Positions 1 through 8,204 of a stretch of DNA of 64,000 nucleotides are shown here, piece after piece. The translations under genes were made by a program, and so were the position numbers. The stretch's first letter is position 1. Each line of letters opens with the position of its first letter. The stretch is taken from the NCBI GenBank assembly GCA_964537505.1, contig CAZICK010000008.1, forward strand, positions 1 through 64,000, in the 5' to 3' direction. The notes below the pieces were generated by a model. The model searched no databases. It worked only from the letters and a program-made list of their open reading frames with translations, and was not told the DNA's origin. Source of the stretch: DAINBT01 sp036732785 (GTDB taxonomy: Bacteria; Planctomycetota; Phycisphaerae; Sedimentisphaerales; SM23-30).

Positions 1-20
1 GCAACGCTTCAGGTTAAGAG

Positions 21-49
21 CAGCCCGCCGTAGGCGGGCTGGAGTTTTT
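21..49 (+). terminator. Rho-independent terminator of an upstream gene outside the window
   Basis: A perfect 9-bp GC-rich stem (21-29 with 33-41, loop GTA) is followed after three bases by five T residues at 45-49. It would end a rightward transcript entering from the left edge. Confidence 0.75.
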
Positions 50-83
50 CGCTTTATGCTGCCAGGATAGACAAAAAGGAAGG

Positions 84-545
84 GTGGCGGTTAAGCGTAT
101 ATCGATAATGATTGTTTTTGGTTTGGTTGTGGTTACCTGGGCGATCTATGGGCAGATTTTTTTTTATGATTTTAGGTTCTCATCCAATAAAGTTGGTAGA
201 AAATAGTTCAAAAGCAGCCTCTTACGAGGCAGGGATATTATACCATGCCTGCCGGAGGCCATAAAGCGTCAAACTCCAAGGTTTTGCTTGCAAAACCTTG
301 TAAAAAGCACCAACTTTATGGGAGTTGAACCACAAAAAAAGTATGATGAGGCGATTGAACATTATAACCGGGCAATTCAACTCGAACCGACTTTCGCCCG
401 TGCTTACTATAACAAGGGGATGGCTTTGTCTGGGCAGAACAGACTCTCAGAGGCAATAGAAGAATTCCGCACGTCTTTACGGTACGATCCCGATTTTCCC
501 CGAGCCCGACGGCAATTAGAAGCCGCCTTGACGGAAAATAAGTGA
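84..545 (+). pseudogene. membrane-anchored TPR protein gene, interrupted by a short insertion
   Basis: A GTG at 84 with an AAGGAAG ribosome site just upstream starts a reading frame encoding a basic N-terminus and one hydrophobic segment (about residues 7-23), an uncleaved-anchor type sequence. The frame meets TAG at 204-206. The same frame reopens and from 318 encodes two tetratricopeptide repeats (motifs YDEAIEHYNRAI and YYNKGMA), ending at 545. The stop lies inside a 129-bp inserted block (188-318). Removing that block rejoins anchor and TPR in frame, giving a small anchored TPR protein of about 110 residues. As it stands the gene is probably broken; the TPR part could still be made from ATG 318, but no ribosome site is visible there. 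Partner and function are unknown. Confidence 0.6.
188..318. mobile_element. MITE-like insertion with terminal inverted repeats and TA duplication
   Basis: The termini at 190-197 (AAGTTGGT) and 309-316 (ACCAACTT) are exact inverted repeats, each bordered by TA (188-189 and 317-318). The enclosed 127 bp holds no gene but has a perfect 11-bp hairpin (277-287 with 290-300) and a smaller one (217-221 with 226-230). TA duplication is the signature of Tc1/mariner/IS630-type transposition. Precise removal of element plus one TA restores the surrounding reading frame. The assignment rests on this internal logic; no second copy was found in the window. Confidence 0.5.
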
Positions 546-628
546 CAAATGGTTGGGTACTATTAAAATTCAGTTTGTTCGTTGAAGGATTTTATTGAAG
601 TTGGAGAAAAAACAACTACAATCAATAC

Positions 629-1876
629 ATGCTTTCCAGCGTCAAAAACACGATATTTTCGAGCGGCGGTGATTCCGCCAAGCCGTTGTACGTGGTGGCG
701 TTCCTGATGTCGTTCGGCAACGGTGTTTTGTGGGTGTCGTGGCCGTTCGTAATCAAGGGGCTGGACGGTACGGCCGCCGATGTGGGTAACTGCTTTGCCC
801 TGCACATGGGGATCTACATGTGTACGTGTTTGGCTATCGGTTTTAGGCTTGGGCATTTGAACGCCAAGCGCGTTATCCAAAACGGCGTGGCAGTGGTGAT
901 CCTGGCGGTGGGAGGGATGTGCGGAGTTGTTATGCCAGCAAGTCAGCGGTGTTGCCAGTTCGACCCTGTCTGGCTGATGATCGGTCTGGCTTTGCTGATC
1001 GGTGTGTCGATGGGTTTTTTCTGGCCGTATCTGATGGGCTGGCTCTCTGGAGGATATGAAGGACGTGATCTCAACCGCCGATTGGGAATGTTCAATGTGG
1101 CGTGGGTAAGCGGCGGAATAATCAGCCCATGGATAGGCGGGATTTTGGTGGAAAGAAGTTCACTGCTGGCCCTGGCGGCGGCTGAGGTGGGGATGGTTCT
1201 GTGCTTTGTGGCCGTCAGCTTCACGCGAGGCGAGGACAGAGAATCGGCCGGGCAGAACAACAATAATGCTATGCCTAACGATTTCAATGAAGCGTTACTA
1301 CTGAAGTTTCGCTGGATTGCCCGCATTAGTCTGCTGTGTACGATGGTGTGCGTTGGATCGGTTCGCACTCAATTTGGACTGCTGCTGGTGGAACCTGTGT
1401 TGGGGTATTCCGAGTCGGATTTCGGGAAAGTGATGACGGTAGTGTCGTTGGCGTATTTTGCGGTGTTCGCAACAGCAGGGAAATGGCATTTCTGGCATTT
1501 CAGGATTGTGGTTCTGATCGGAGCCCAGATACTGATGGTATTGAGCATGGTGATTATCCTCCACAGCAGCAGGTTGTGGGAGTTTTTTGTGGCTGCTGCG
1601 GTTTTGGGTACCAGCGCCTCTTTTATTTATGCCTCACATCTTTATTATGGCGTTTCTGGAAGTAAAAGACGTTCGAGACGTATGGCTATCCATGAAACCA
1701 CCCAGTCGCTGGGGATGGTCGTCGGCTCACTGGCGGGCGGTTATTTGTATGTGCATATCAGCGGCTATGCTCCGTATTGGTTTGGAATTGTGTTTTTTGG
1801 GGTCGGTTTTCTGGCCCAGATAATCGTCTGGTTCGCCCTGAAACCAACCGATCAAACAGACAAACAATCCGTTTAA
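629..1876 (+). CDS. MFS-type transporter
   Basis: A 415-residue polytopic membrane protein with about 12 hydrophobic segments in two halves, split by a hydrophilic stretch near residues 190-215, as usual for the major facilitator superfamily. The loop after the second helix has a short basic motif (GFRLGHLNAKR) at the place of the conserved MFS loop. Substrate cannot be read from the sequence. It lies 60 bp upstream of an enolase-superfamily enzyme on the same strand, so it may import that enzyme's substrate; this is inference. The start at 629 has no strong ribosome site within 12 bases, so it is not certain. Confidence 0.75.
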   Translation: MLSSVKNTIFSSGGDSAKPLYVVAFLMSFGNGVLWVSWPFVIKGLDGTAADVGNCFALHMGIYMCTCLAIGFRLGHLNAKRVIQNGVAVVILAVGGMCGVVMPASQRCCQFDPVWLMIGLALLIGVSMGFFWPYLMGWLSGGYEGRDLNRRLGMFNVAWVSGGIISPWIGGILVERSSLLALAAAEVGMVLCFVAVSFTRGEDRESAGQNNNNAMPNDFNEALLLKFRWIARISLLCTMVCVGSVRTQFGLLLVEPVLGYSESDFGKVMTVVSLAYFAVFATAGKWHFWHFRIVVLIGAQILMVLSMVIILHSSRLWEFFVAAAVLGTSASFIYASHLYYGVSGSKRRSRRMAIHETTQSLGMVVGSLAGGYLYVHISGYAPYWFGIVFFGVGFLAQIIVWFALKPTDQTDKQSV

Positions 1877-1935
1877 GCCTGACCGTCCCTACGTCCTTGC
1901 GATATAATACGAAAATGGAAAAACTGAGGTGAAAA

Positions 1936-3039
1936 ATGAAGATAACGAAGGTTGAATCTATTCCTTTTGGTGTTCCGATCAGGCGATTTGCCGACGCTTA
2001 CACCGGTTTTGGCAGTTCGAACGCGGTGCTGGTGAAGATTCATACCGACGACGGCTTGACAGGGTTCGGAGAAGCCTGTGCCTGGGAGCTGGAATTTTAT
2101 GGCGAGACACTGGAATCGGTAAGTTCGACCATTCAAAAGTATGTGGTTCCACGTATCATCGGTGAAAACCCATTCAACATCAACCGCATCATGTCGATGA
2201 TCGATTCGGCCGTGGCCCGGGTAACGTGCGTAAAAGAAGGGATCGATCTGGCGTTGCACGATCTTGTCGGCAGGGCACTCAATGTCCCGGTCTATACATT
2301 ACTGGGCGGCAGTTTTCGCGATGCAATTGCGGTTGCCTCGGAGATCGGTATCGACACCCCTGAAATTATGGCCCAAAGCGCACTGGATGTCCTGAAAATG
2401 GGCATAAAGGTCATCAAGATCAAAGGCTCCGACGATATGGACGAGGATATCAAACGTATCAGGACTGTACGGCAGGCGGTGGGCGATGATGTCGCTTTGA
2501 GGCTGGACCCTAATGCCGCATGGAATACGCATGGCGCCATAAAGACTATCAAGGCCCTTGAGGACTGTCACCTCCAGTTACTGGAACAGCCTGTGCCGGG
2601 CTGGGACCTCAAAGGTATGGCCCACATCCGCCGATCGATAGGTATTCCGCTGATGGCTGATGAGAGTATATGGACCCCGCAGGACGTCATCAAGATAGCT
2701 GATTACGAAGCGGCCGACCTCATCAACATAAAGATATCCAAGACGTGCGGATTGTCATTGGCCAAGAAAGTTGAAGCGGTCGCGGAATCGCTTGGGCTTT
2801 CCTGCATAGTGGGTACTGAAATCGAACCGGGTTTTTCCATGATCGCCAAGCTGCACATGGCCGCTTCCATGAGCAATCATCCTTTAGCCAGCGAATTTAC
2901 CGAGCTTTCACTTCTCAAGGACAACATTCTCAAGCAGAAGATAGTTTTGGAAGATGGCTGCGTCAAGGTCCCACAAGGACCGGGCCTGGGGGTCGAGCTG
3001 GACGAGCAGACTTTTGCCAAGTATATCATCGATCTATAA
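1936..3039 (+). CDS. enolase-superfamily enzyme, muconate-lactonizing/dipeptide-epimerase type
   Basis: At 367 residues it has the normal length for this superfamily. The N-terminal capping domain is followed by a TIM barrel with the expected active site: a KIK pair at 161-163, metal ligands Asp191, Glu217 and Asp242, and a second acid/base Lys at 266 (NIKISK). The two-lysine layout marks the muconate-lactonizing-enzyme subgroup, which includes dipeptide epimerases, o-succinylbenzoate synthases and cycloisomerases, as opposed to the Lys/His mandelate-racemase subgroup. A GAGGTG ribosome site precedes ATG 1936. Exact substrate is unknown. The adjacent MFS gene points to a small imported acid or dipeptide. 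Confidence 0.85.
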   Translation: MKITKVESIPFGVPIRRFADAYTGFGSSNAVLVKIHTDDGLTGFGEACAWELEFYGETLESVSSTIQKYVVPRIIGENPFNINRIMSMIDSAVARVTCVKEGIDLALHDLVGRALNVPVYTLLGGSFRDAIAVASEIGIDTPEIMAQSALDVLKMGIKVIKIKGSDDMDEDIKRIRTVRQAVGDDVALRLDPNAAWNTHGAIKTIKALEDCHLQLLEQPVPGWDLKGMAHIRRSIGIPLMADESIWTPQDVIKIADYEAADLINIKISKTCGLSLAKKVEAVAESLGLSCIVGTEIEPGFSMIAKLHMAASMSNHPLASEFTELSLLKDNILKQKIVLEDGCVKVPQGPGLGVELDEQTFAKYIIDL

Positions 3040-3202
3040 ACTCAAATCGACCGGTTTGAGCCTCTAAGTTTTTTCCAATTCGAGTCTTGCCATTCTTTAT
3101 GCTCTTGGTTACTATAACAGCCGAAGAGTCATGGGCAAAAAACGATAGGGTGAGATTGGAAGATTTGTCGTTGCCGTCCTTGGCATTCTGTTCGTTAAGC
3201 AT
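3026..3202 (-). CDS. small protein of unknown function (58 aa)
   Basis: A leftward frame starting at ATG 3202 has a strong ribosome site (AAGGAGG, about 7 bases before the start) and ends inside the 3' end of the convergent enolase-family gene. The product is hydrophilic, rich in Lys, Asn and Asp, with no signal peptide or membrane segment. A 7-bp inverted repeat (TATGGTA/TACCATA, 3222-3240) lies in the would-be leader. The ribosome site is the main support. No family was recognised. Confidence 0.4.
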   Translation of the reverse strand: MLNEQNAKDGNDKSSNLTLSFFAHDSSAVIVTKSIKNGKTRIGKNLEAQTGRFEFIDR

Positions 3203-3221
3203 AATAGGCCTCCTTGCCATC

Positions 3222-3240
3222 TATGGTAATTTCTACCATA
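3222..3240. promoter_or_regulatory. inverted repeat, possible operator or leader hairpin
   Basis: TATGGTA and TACCATA arms separated by five bases lie 20 bp before the small leftward gene starting at 3202. They could be a protein-binding site or a hairpin in its transcript. Confidence 0.3.
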
Positions 3241-3374
3241 AAACATCGGCAAAAAGAGGCCAATATGCCCAATTTTAGCGTTTTTCTTTACCAATATCAT
3301 GTGTGAGAACCAAAGTTCAGGGAATGTCCAATTCCGACTGAAGCATTACACCCGGTAGTTCTATATTTGATTTC

Positions 3375-4136
3375 TCAGCTTATTACCCCTTTTATGTATT
3401 CTTTTGTCATTTCTTCCTGAGGATTTTCAAAGACATCTACTGCCGGCCCGTGTTCGATTAAATCGCCCAGATAAAGAAAAGCGACATGATCGGCGAGTCT
3501 TTTTGCCTGTCGCAAAATGTGAGTGACAATGATAATTGTATATTTTTCTTTTAATTTCAAAAAACTTTCCTCTATGCGTCGGCTTGATTTCGGATCAAGT
3601 GCCGATGTGGGTTCATCGGCAAGTATAATACCCGGTTCAACAGCCAGGCCTCTAGCCAGGCAAAGTCGCTGCTGCTGACCAACGGAAATTTTCGAGGCAG
3701 GGGTATGTAGCCTGTCTTTTACCTCTTCCCAGAGTCCTGATTCCTTTAGGTAATGCTCCACGATACTGTTCAATTCCTTTTTGTTTTTCAGGCCGTGGAT
3801 TCTTGGTCCATAGGCGACATTGTCATAGATCGACATGGGCAAAGGTGAAGGATTTTGGGAAAGCAGGCCCATTTTTTTTCTAATGTGAGTGACCTCCGCC
3901 TTGGGATCAAAGATGTTTTCCCCGTCAACTAAAACTTTACCTGAAACTTTAACCCCATCAACCGAATCTATCAAACGGTTAAATGATTTTAGAAGCGTTG
4001 TTTTTCCGCAACCTGAAGGACCTATTATGACGATTATCTTTTTATCAGGAATGTCAAAAGTTATGTTTTTCAGGGCATGCTGCTTTCCGTAATAAACATT
4101 CAGATTTTGTACACTTATGTGTGTATTGCTTTGCAT
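3375..4136 (-). CDS. pstB: phosphate ABC transporter ATP-binding protein PstB
   Basis: A 253-residue ATPase that powers phosphate uptake through the PstCA channel. Walker A is GPSGCGKTT (39-47), the signature loop is SVGQQQ (151-156) in place of the canonical LSGGQ, Walker B is IILADE (170-175), and the switch histidine is in IIVTH. Length and layout match the PstB family. It is the last gene of a leftward pstS-pstC-pstA-pstB group, 9 bp after pstA. No phoU follows it, unlike the usual enterobacterial order. Confidence 0.93.
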   Translation of the reverse strand: MQSNTHISVQNLNVYYGKQHALKNITFDIPDKKIIVIIGPSGCGKTTLLKSFNRLIDSVDGVKVSGKVLVDGENIFDPKAEVTHIRKKMGLLSQNPSPLPMSIYDNVAYGPRIHGLKNKKELNSIVEHYLKESGLWEEVKDRLHTPASKISVGQQQRLCLARGLAVEPGIILADEPTSALDPKSSRRIEESFLKLKEKYTIIIVTHILRQAKRLADHVAFLYLGDLIEHGPAVDVFENPQEEMTKEYIKGVIS

Positions 4137-4145
4137 TATGAACTC

Positions 4146-5018
4146 CTATTTCACTATATGCCTGGTGAATCTTCTTGTTAGAATTCTGATGGTTATACTT
4201 ATTGCCAAAATCATGATTGTAAGTATAAGAGCTGAAGCATAAGCACGGTCCTGTACCTCAGGAAAAGGGGTTCCCAACTGGAAGAAAATAGCCAACGGCA
4301 AAGTAGCCGCCGGTCTTAATAATGAATACGGAATAGAGTCACTAAAGCCCGCGGTAAATATTACAGAGGCGGCGTCTCCGACCCCTCTACCGAAAGCAAT
4401 CAGAATAGCGGTCAATATTCCCGGCAGTGCTTGTCTGACCACTACCTTCATGGCAGTTTCCAACCTGGTTGCACCTAACGAGTATGATGCTTCCAGCAAC
4501 TTTTCTGGTATCATTTTTATTACTTCATCCATTGCCCTGATCATAATGGGCAGTATTAACAGCGAAACAGCGATAATCCCACCCAAAAGCGAGGCCCTCA
4601 GTCCGAAATAGAGCATGATCGTAAAACCAAAAGCTCCATAGACTATTGATGGAACCCCCCATAAAACATCAAGAGCAAAACGTGTAAAAGAGGCCAGGCG
4701 CGACCCTTTTTTGACATATACGTTGAGATACAGAGCAACGGGCAGGCTAATAAAAATAGCCAAAATCGTTGCCCCACCCGCCAGATAAAGAGAACCCAAA
4801 ATCGCATTCAATATCCCGCCTTCCTTGCCGAGATAGTATCCGCCTTTTGGAGTTTGAGTAATCATGGCAAGGTCCAATGAAGGCAGCCCTTTTACGACGA
4901 TAGCGGCCAATATAAGGACAAGGCACGAAAGGATCAAACAGGTCGAGGCGATCATTAATGCCTTAAAAATATTTTCTTCTATCTTTCTTTTGTCCACCTT
5001 ATTGGATACTCCTTTCAA
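4146..5018 (-). CDS. pstA: phosphate ABC transporter permease PstA
   Basis: A 290-residue inner-membrane permease with about six hydrophobic helices and the binding-protein-dependent permease loop (EASYSLGATRLETAMKVV) that docks on the ATPase. It begins 20 bp inside the 3' end of pstC, which suggests translational coupling. With PstC it forms the transmembrane channel for phosphate. Confidence 0.92.
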   Translation of the reverse strand: MKGVSNKVDKRKIEENIFKALMIASTCLILSCLVLILAAIVVKGLPSLDLAMITQTPKGGYYLGKEGGILNAILGSLYLAGGATILAIFISLPVALYLNVYVKKGSRLASFTRFALDVLWGVPSIVYGAFGFTIMLYFGLRASLLGGIIAVSLLILPIMIRAMDEVIKMIPEKLLEASYSLGATRLETAMKVVVRQALPGILTAILIAFGRGVGDAASVIFTAGFSDSIPYSLLRPAATLPLAIFFQLGTPFPEVQDRAYASALILTIMILAISITIRILTRRFTRHIVK

Positions 5019-5937
5019 CCTTGATCAGAACGACCCTGGCTAAAATATTAAACAGCAATACAACCAGTAACAGAATCAGACAGGCAAGTAAAATTGCGGA
5101 GTCATAAAGTGGCACCGAAAGCATTTCGCCATAATTGTTGGCGATCAGTGCGGGCAGAGGATAAGCAGGTTCGAGAGCCGATGATGGAACTTTGGCAACA
5201 TTTCCAGCCACCATAAGCACGGCCATCGTCTCGCCAAAGGCACGCGACAATCCCAGTACAATAGCTGCAATAACGCCGGGCATGGCTTTACGCATAACGA
5301 CATACTTAATCGTTTGCCATTTTGTGGCGCCCAATGCCAGCGAGGCTTCTGTGATTCCATAAGGAACCGAGCGCAATACTTCCAGAGAAACATGAATAAT
5401 TATAGGGAAAATCATTATTGCCAGAACAATCCCTCCGGCCAGCACACAATAACCTGTAGAAAAAGTACCGAAAAATGGAGCAATATGATCTTTTATCAAC
5501 GGCACTATAACCAATACGCCCCAAACCCCATAGACCACCGATGGAATACCAGCCAACAAATCTATAAGTGGTTTTGCCGACTCTCGAATGTATTTCGGTG
5601 CGTATTCAGAAAGATATATAGCAGCCAAAAGACAAAGAGGAATAGCAATAACAACCGCCAGAACCGTTACCCAGATCGACCCCATAATAAACGGGAAAAA
5701 GCCAAACTCACCCCGTAAAGGATGCCAGGAAGTCGAAAACAACAATTCCGATAACGGCTTGATAGCCAGGATAGGTCTTGACCTTATATACAACCCGATG
5801 GCTATCAGGAATACAAGCAGCCCTGAGAAAATAGTTAAAAAAAACATGAACCTGCCGGCGATTTTATCTTTTAACAGTCTTATATTTTGCATAATTTCGT
5901 CGATCTTCTTTACAATGATATATGCCCATGAAAACAC
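4999..5937 (-). CDS. pstC: phosphate ABC transporter permease PstC
   Basis: Permease partner of PstA, with about six membrane segments and the coupling loop EASLALGATKWQTIKYVV. The longest frame begins at a GTG (5937). ATG at 5892 (MQNIRLLKDK) fits the usual PstC N-terminus better, but neither has a strong ribosome site. It starts 27 bp after pstS in the longer form. Confidence 0.9.
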   Translation of the reverse strand: MFSWAYIIVKKIDEIMQNIRLLKDKIAGRFMFFLTIFSGLLVFLIAIGLYIRSRPILAIKPLSELLFSTSWHPLRGEFGFFPFIMGSIWVTVLAVVIAIPLCLLAAIYLSEYAPKYIRESAKPLIDLLAGIPSVVYGVWGVLVIVPLIKDHIAPFFGTFSTGYCVLAGGIVLAIMIFPIIIHVSLEVLRSVPYGITEASLALGATKWQTIKYVVMRKAMPGVIAAIVLGLSRAFGETMAVLMVAGNVAKVPSSALEPAYPLPALIANNYGEMLSVPLYDSAILLACLILLLVVLLFNILARVVLIKVERSIQ

Positions 5938-5964
5938 GACTTTGCAAATACTTCCTTAGGACGT

Positions 5965-6927
5965 TTACTTATTCGCAAGTTTCTTTATCTCTTCCTGGAT
6001 TTTGTCTTTTGTAAGATTTATATATCCTGATTCGGGAACATATTTCTGGCCATCTGTAAGAACCCAGTTTATAAACTCTCTGACGACTTTTCTTTTAGGG
6101 TTGCCCTGCGAAACAAGATGCAAAAGTCTGGCCGGTGGGGAAGGATATTGTCCAGTAGCTATAGCTTTGACAATGTCATCGCGGCTGCTATAAAAATCCT
6201 CATCCTTATCTATCATGCCATTGCCATTTAAGTCAATTGGCAATACTCTTAAGCCGGCAACCTGGTTTTTAGCCTTAGTGTCATATACGTAATTAATATT
6301 ATTGAAACCGATCCCCAGAATATCTTTCCTTACTGCTTCTGCCAATCCCGGGTCTCCGTAAACTCCAACTCCAAGAATATCCTCCTGGTTTCGCCCCAGA
6401 TAATTAGCCCAGGTCTCAGCCGCTCCGCAGGCATCTGATCGAGTATAAACATTAATCTGGTGTGATCTGTCTGATCCTGCAACATCACCCCAGTTCTTGA
6501 TCTCACCTGTAATCCAGATTTTAATAAAAGTTTCTTTGCAAACACCTTTGGTTATAAGTTCCGTTAGAGCAGGGTTATTCTCGTTAACCGTAGGCACTAC
6601 CGCATCTTTGGTTACAGAGAACCAATAAGCCCCTTTCTCGATTTCAGCAGGGAAGATGTCTCTGGAAACCATGCCGAGATCCACTGCCTCAGCCAGGCAA
6701 TCTGCCATCCCTTTGCCCGCACCTCCGGCCGCAATATCTATCTTTACCTTTGGATGTATCCTCTGAAACTCCTCAGCCCATTTGACTGCCATAGGATAAA
6801 GCGCCCAGGCCCCAGACATAGTTATTGTTCCATTTAGCTCACTTCCTTCAAATTGCTCCTCTGATTTTTTTTCACATCCGGCTACCAAAAGAACTGTTAC
6901 CAATATACTACTCAAAATTATTTTCAT
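5965..6927 (-). CDS. pstS: phosphate-binding lipoprotein PstS
   Basis: A 320-residue solute receptor of the phosphate ABC system. The N-terminus is a lipoprotein signal with lipobox LVAGC, so it should be lipid-anchored outside the inner membrane. The body follows the PstS fold (opening strand with SGAWALYP, an AAGGAGKGMADC loop and an ITGEIKNW segment). The binding-loop motifs are somewhat divergent, so a different oxyanion is possible, but two permeases plus PstB favour phosphate. An AAGGCGG ribosome site precedes ATG 6927. An Rrf2 regulator is immediately upstream. Confidence 0.85.
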   Translation of the reverse strand: MKIILSSILVTVLLVAGCEKKSEEQFEGSELNGTITMSGAWALYPMAVKWAEEFQRIHPKVKIDIAAGGAGKGMADCLAEAVDLGMVSRDIFPAEIEKGAYWFSVTKDAVVPTVNENNPALTELITKGVCKETFIKIWITGEIKNWGDVAGSDRSHQINVYTRSDACGAAETWANYLGRNQEDILGVGVYGDPGLAEAVRKDILGIGFNNINYVYDTKAKNQVAGLRVLPIDLNGNGMIDKDEDFYSSRDDIVKAIATGQYPSPPARLLHLVSQGNPKRKVVREFINWVLTDGQKYVPESGYINLTKDKIQEEIKKLANK

Positions 6928-7011
6928 ATTTTTGCCGCCTTTCTGGCTGTAATTAAAAACAAGGCACAGGAATTTGTCTGCACTCCTTTATTATCGAAAA
7001 ACATCCAGGGA

Positions 7012-7413
7012 TCATACCAAATCCGAAAGCTTCAGATTTTCCAGCCTGTTTGAAATATAATCTCTGATTTCTTTGAATACTTTTGTGATTTTTTTCTCAC
7101 CGGACAAAGGCGTGTCCGAGTGAAAATACTTGCTTACGGATTCCGTCGGTGCCAAAGCCCCGTCCATTAACCTTATGATCTCAGCTATACTGATTTGTGA
7201 AGGTGGCTTTGCCAGGGTATATCCTCCCGCCGATCCACGCCTGGTTTTGAGGTATCGATTCTGTTTAAGTATTAAGAAAAGCTGCTCCAAATACTTCTTG
7301 GGAATATCATGTTTCGAGCAAATATCTTCAATCTTCACGAAGATCGCCTCTTTCTGGCGGGCTATATAGATCAGACCCAAAATGGAGTATTCGCTTTTTG
7401 TGGTCAGTTTCAT
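7012..7413 (-). CDS. Rrf2-family transcriptional regulator
   Basis: The start MKLTTKSEYSILGLIYIA at 7413 matches the family; a longer frame reaches 7476 but would run through the promoter -10 element. The N-terminal winged helix with the recognition segment (IPKKYLEQLFLILKQ) and the wing (RRGSAGGYTLA) are typical. It has one cysteine (in DICSKH) and lacks the three-cysteine iron-sulfur cluster of IscR/NsrR, so it probably resembles CymR-type non-FeS members. It is separated from pstS by 84 bp and may be co-transcribed with pstSCAB; an inverted repeat at its own promoter suggests autoregulation. Confidence 0.85.
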   Translation of the reverse strand: MKLTTKSEYSILGLIYIARQKEAIFVKIEDICSKHDIPKKYLEQLFLILKQNRYLKTRRGSAGGYTLAKPPSQISIAEIIRLMDGALAPTESVSKYFHSDTPLSGEKKITKVFKEIRDYISNRLENLKLSDLV

Positions 7414-7436
7414 TATTTTTTTCCCTTTCTCTAGTT

Positions 7437-7476
7437 TGTCTAGTAGCATTATAGACAATATCGACCGACACGTCAA
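7437..7476 (-). promoter_or_regulatory. promoter and probable operator of the Rrf2-pst operon
   Basis: Read leftward, TTGACG (7476-7471), 17 bp, then TATAAT (7453-7448). An inverted repeat, TGTCTA (7437-7442) and TAGACA (7452-7457) with a 9-bp gap, overlaps the -10 box, a natural site for repression by the Rrf2 protein just downstream. Confidence 0.7.
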
Positions 7477-7662
7477 GGAAAATTTAAAATAATCTGAAAA
7501 AATGTCCCCGCTAATCCTGCTGGTAAAATTATGAATACGCGGGCGAATTGTCTATTTTGACATGCCGATGACAGTGATCAGCTTTGCTCAGGGGCAAATC
7601 CGATGGATTTATCCATGAGGACTCAATCGCTATTACTATAAACCGGTCAGTTTGAGTGATAT

Positions 7663-7836
7663 TCAAATGACTTTTCTGGCAAGTCGGGCTTCCTGGATGG
7701 TCTGGAATAATTCATCGCTCAACACGGCAGGGTCGATATCTCGCAACGACGGAAATACATTTCCAGGGTCATTTCCGTAACCGGCCCAGTCGGCCAACAG
7801 CCATTCAAACACCATCCCGCTTAATTCCGCCTCCAT
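7663..7836 (-). CDS. small protein of unknown function (57 aa)
   Basis: A leftward 57-codon frame from ATG 7836, with a GGAGG ribosome site 9 bases upstream, ending with TGA at 7663-7665. The product is acidic and mostly polar with three tryptophan/tyrosine-rich turns near residues 12-20 (EWLLADWAGYG), no signal peptide and no membrane span. Spacing of the ribosome site and even codon use argue that it is real. A leftward promoter and an intrinsic terminator lie 140-220 bp upstream, so its expression may be attenuated. Family not recognised. Confidence 0.55.
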   Translation of the reverse strand: MEAELSGMVFEWLLADWAGYGNDPGNVFPSLRDIDPAVLSDELFQTIQEARLARKVI

Positions 7837-7967
7837 ACCTTCTTACCTCCGCCGCTCGGCGTAAATTGAATGGTTTTGCGGCATAACGCCAAGCTGATCT
7901 CCCTTGTTCCAGTCCTACATAATCAAAAAACCATATAGAATAGTGCTTTCGTCCTGATCCTCTAAAC

Positions 7968-8025
7968 AAAAAAACCGACGCAAGCATCCCTGCCGTCGGT
8001 CTTAGATCACAATCCATTGTCTGAA
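7968..8025 (-). ncRNA. candidate small RNA or attenuator leader
   Basis: A leftward promoter at 8060-8032 is followed after about 50 bp by a 7-bp stem (ACCGACG 7974-7980 with CGTCGGT 7994-8000, 13-nt loop) and an uninterrupted run of T on the transcribed sense. The predicted transcript is about 58 nt and carries no long frame. It may be an independent small RNA, or a terminated leader controlling the 57-residue gene that begins 130 bp further on. Confidence 0.45.
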
Positions 8026-8060
8026 AGGGGCATGTTATCAGACGTTTGGAAGTTAGTCAA
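8019..8060 (-). promoter_or_regulatory. leftward promoter with overlapping inverted repeat
   Basis: TTGACT (8060-8055) and TAACAT (8037-8032) are 17 bp apart reading leftward. GTCTGA (8019-8024) and TCAGAC (8038-8043) form an inverted repeat across the -10 box and start site, so an operator is likely. Confidence 0.5.
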
Positions 8061-8158
8061 GAAAAATTTTTAAAAAAAGACGCTTGCGTCAATTTTTACC
8101 CGAAAAATCCCAAACGAAAATGATTTCACTTTTATTCCAACTATATATAAAAGGGTTG

Positions 8159-8187
8159 TTGACAGTCCGCTCCAAGAAAGCTACTAT
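8159..8187 (+). promoter_or_regulatory. promoter of tRNA-Pro
   Basis: TTGACA at 8159-8164, a 17-bp spacer, and TACTAT at 8182-8187, placing the transcript start about 10 bp before the tRNA. Confidence 0.7.
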
Positions 8188-8204
8188 GGGGAAACGCCTA
8201 TTTG

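Noticed and set aside
1..13. A 13-base string at the left edge recurs near 63223.
   Set aside because: A match of that length is expected by chance in a 64-kb window, and there is no flanking similarity.
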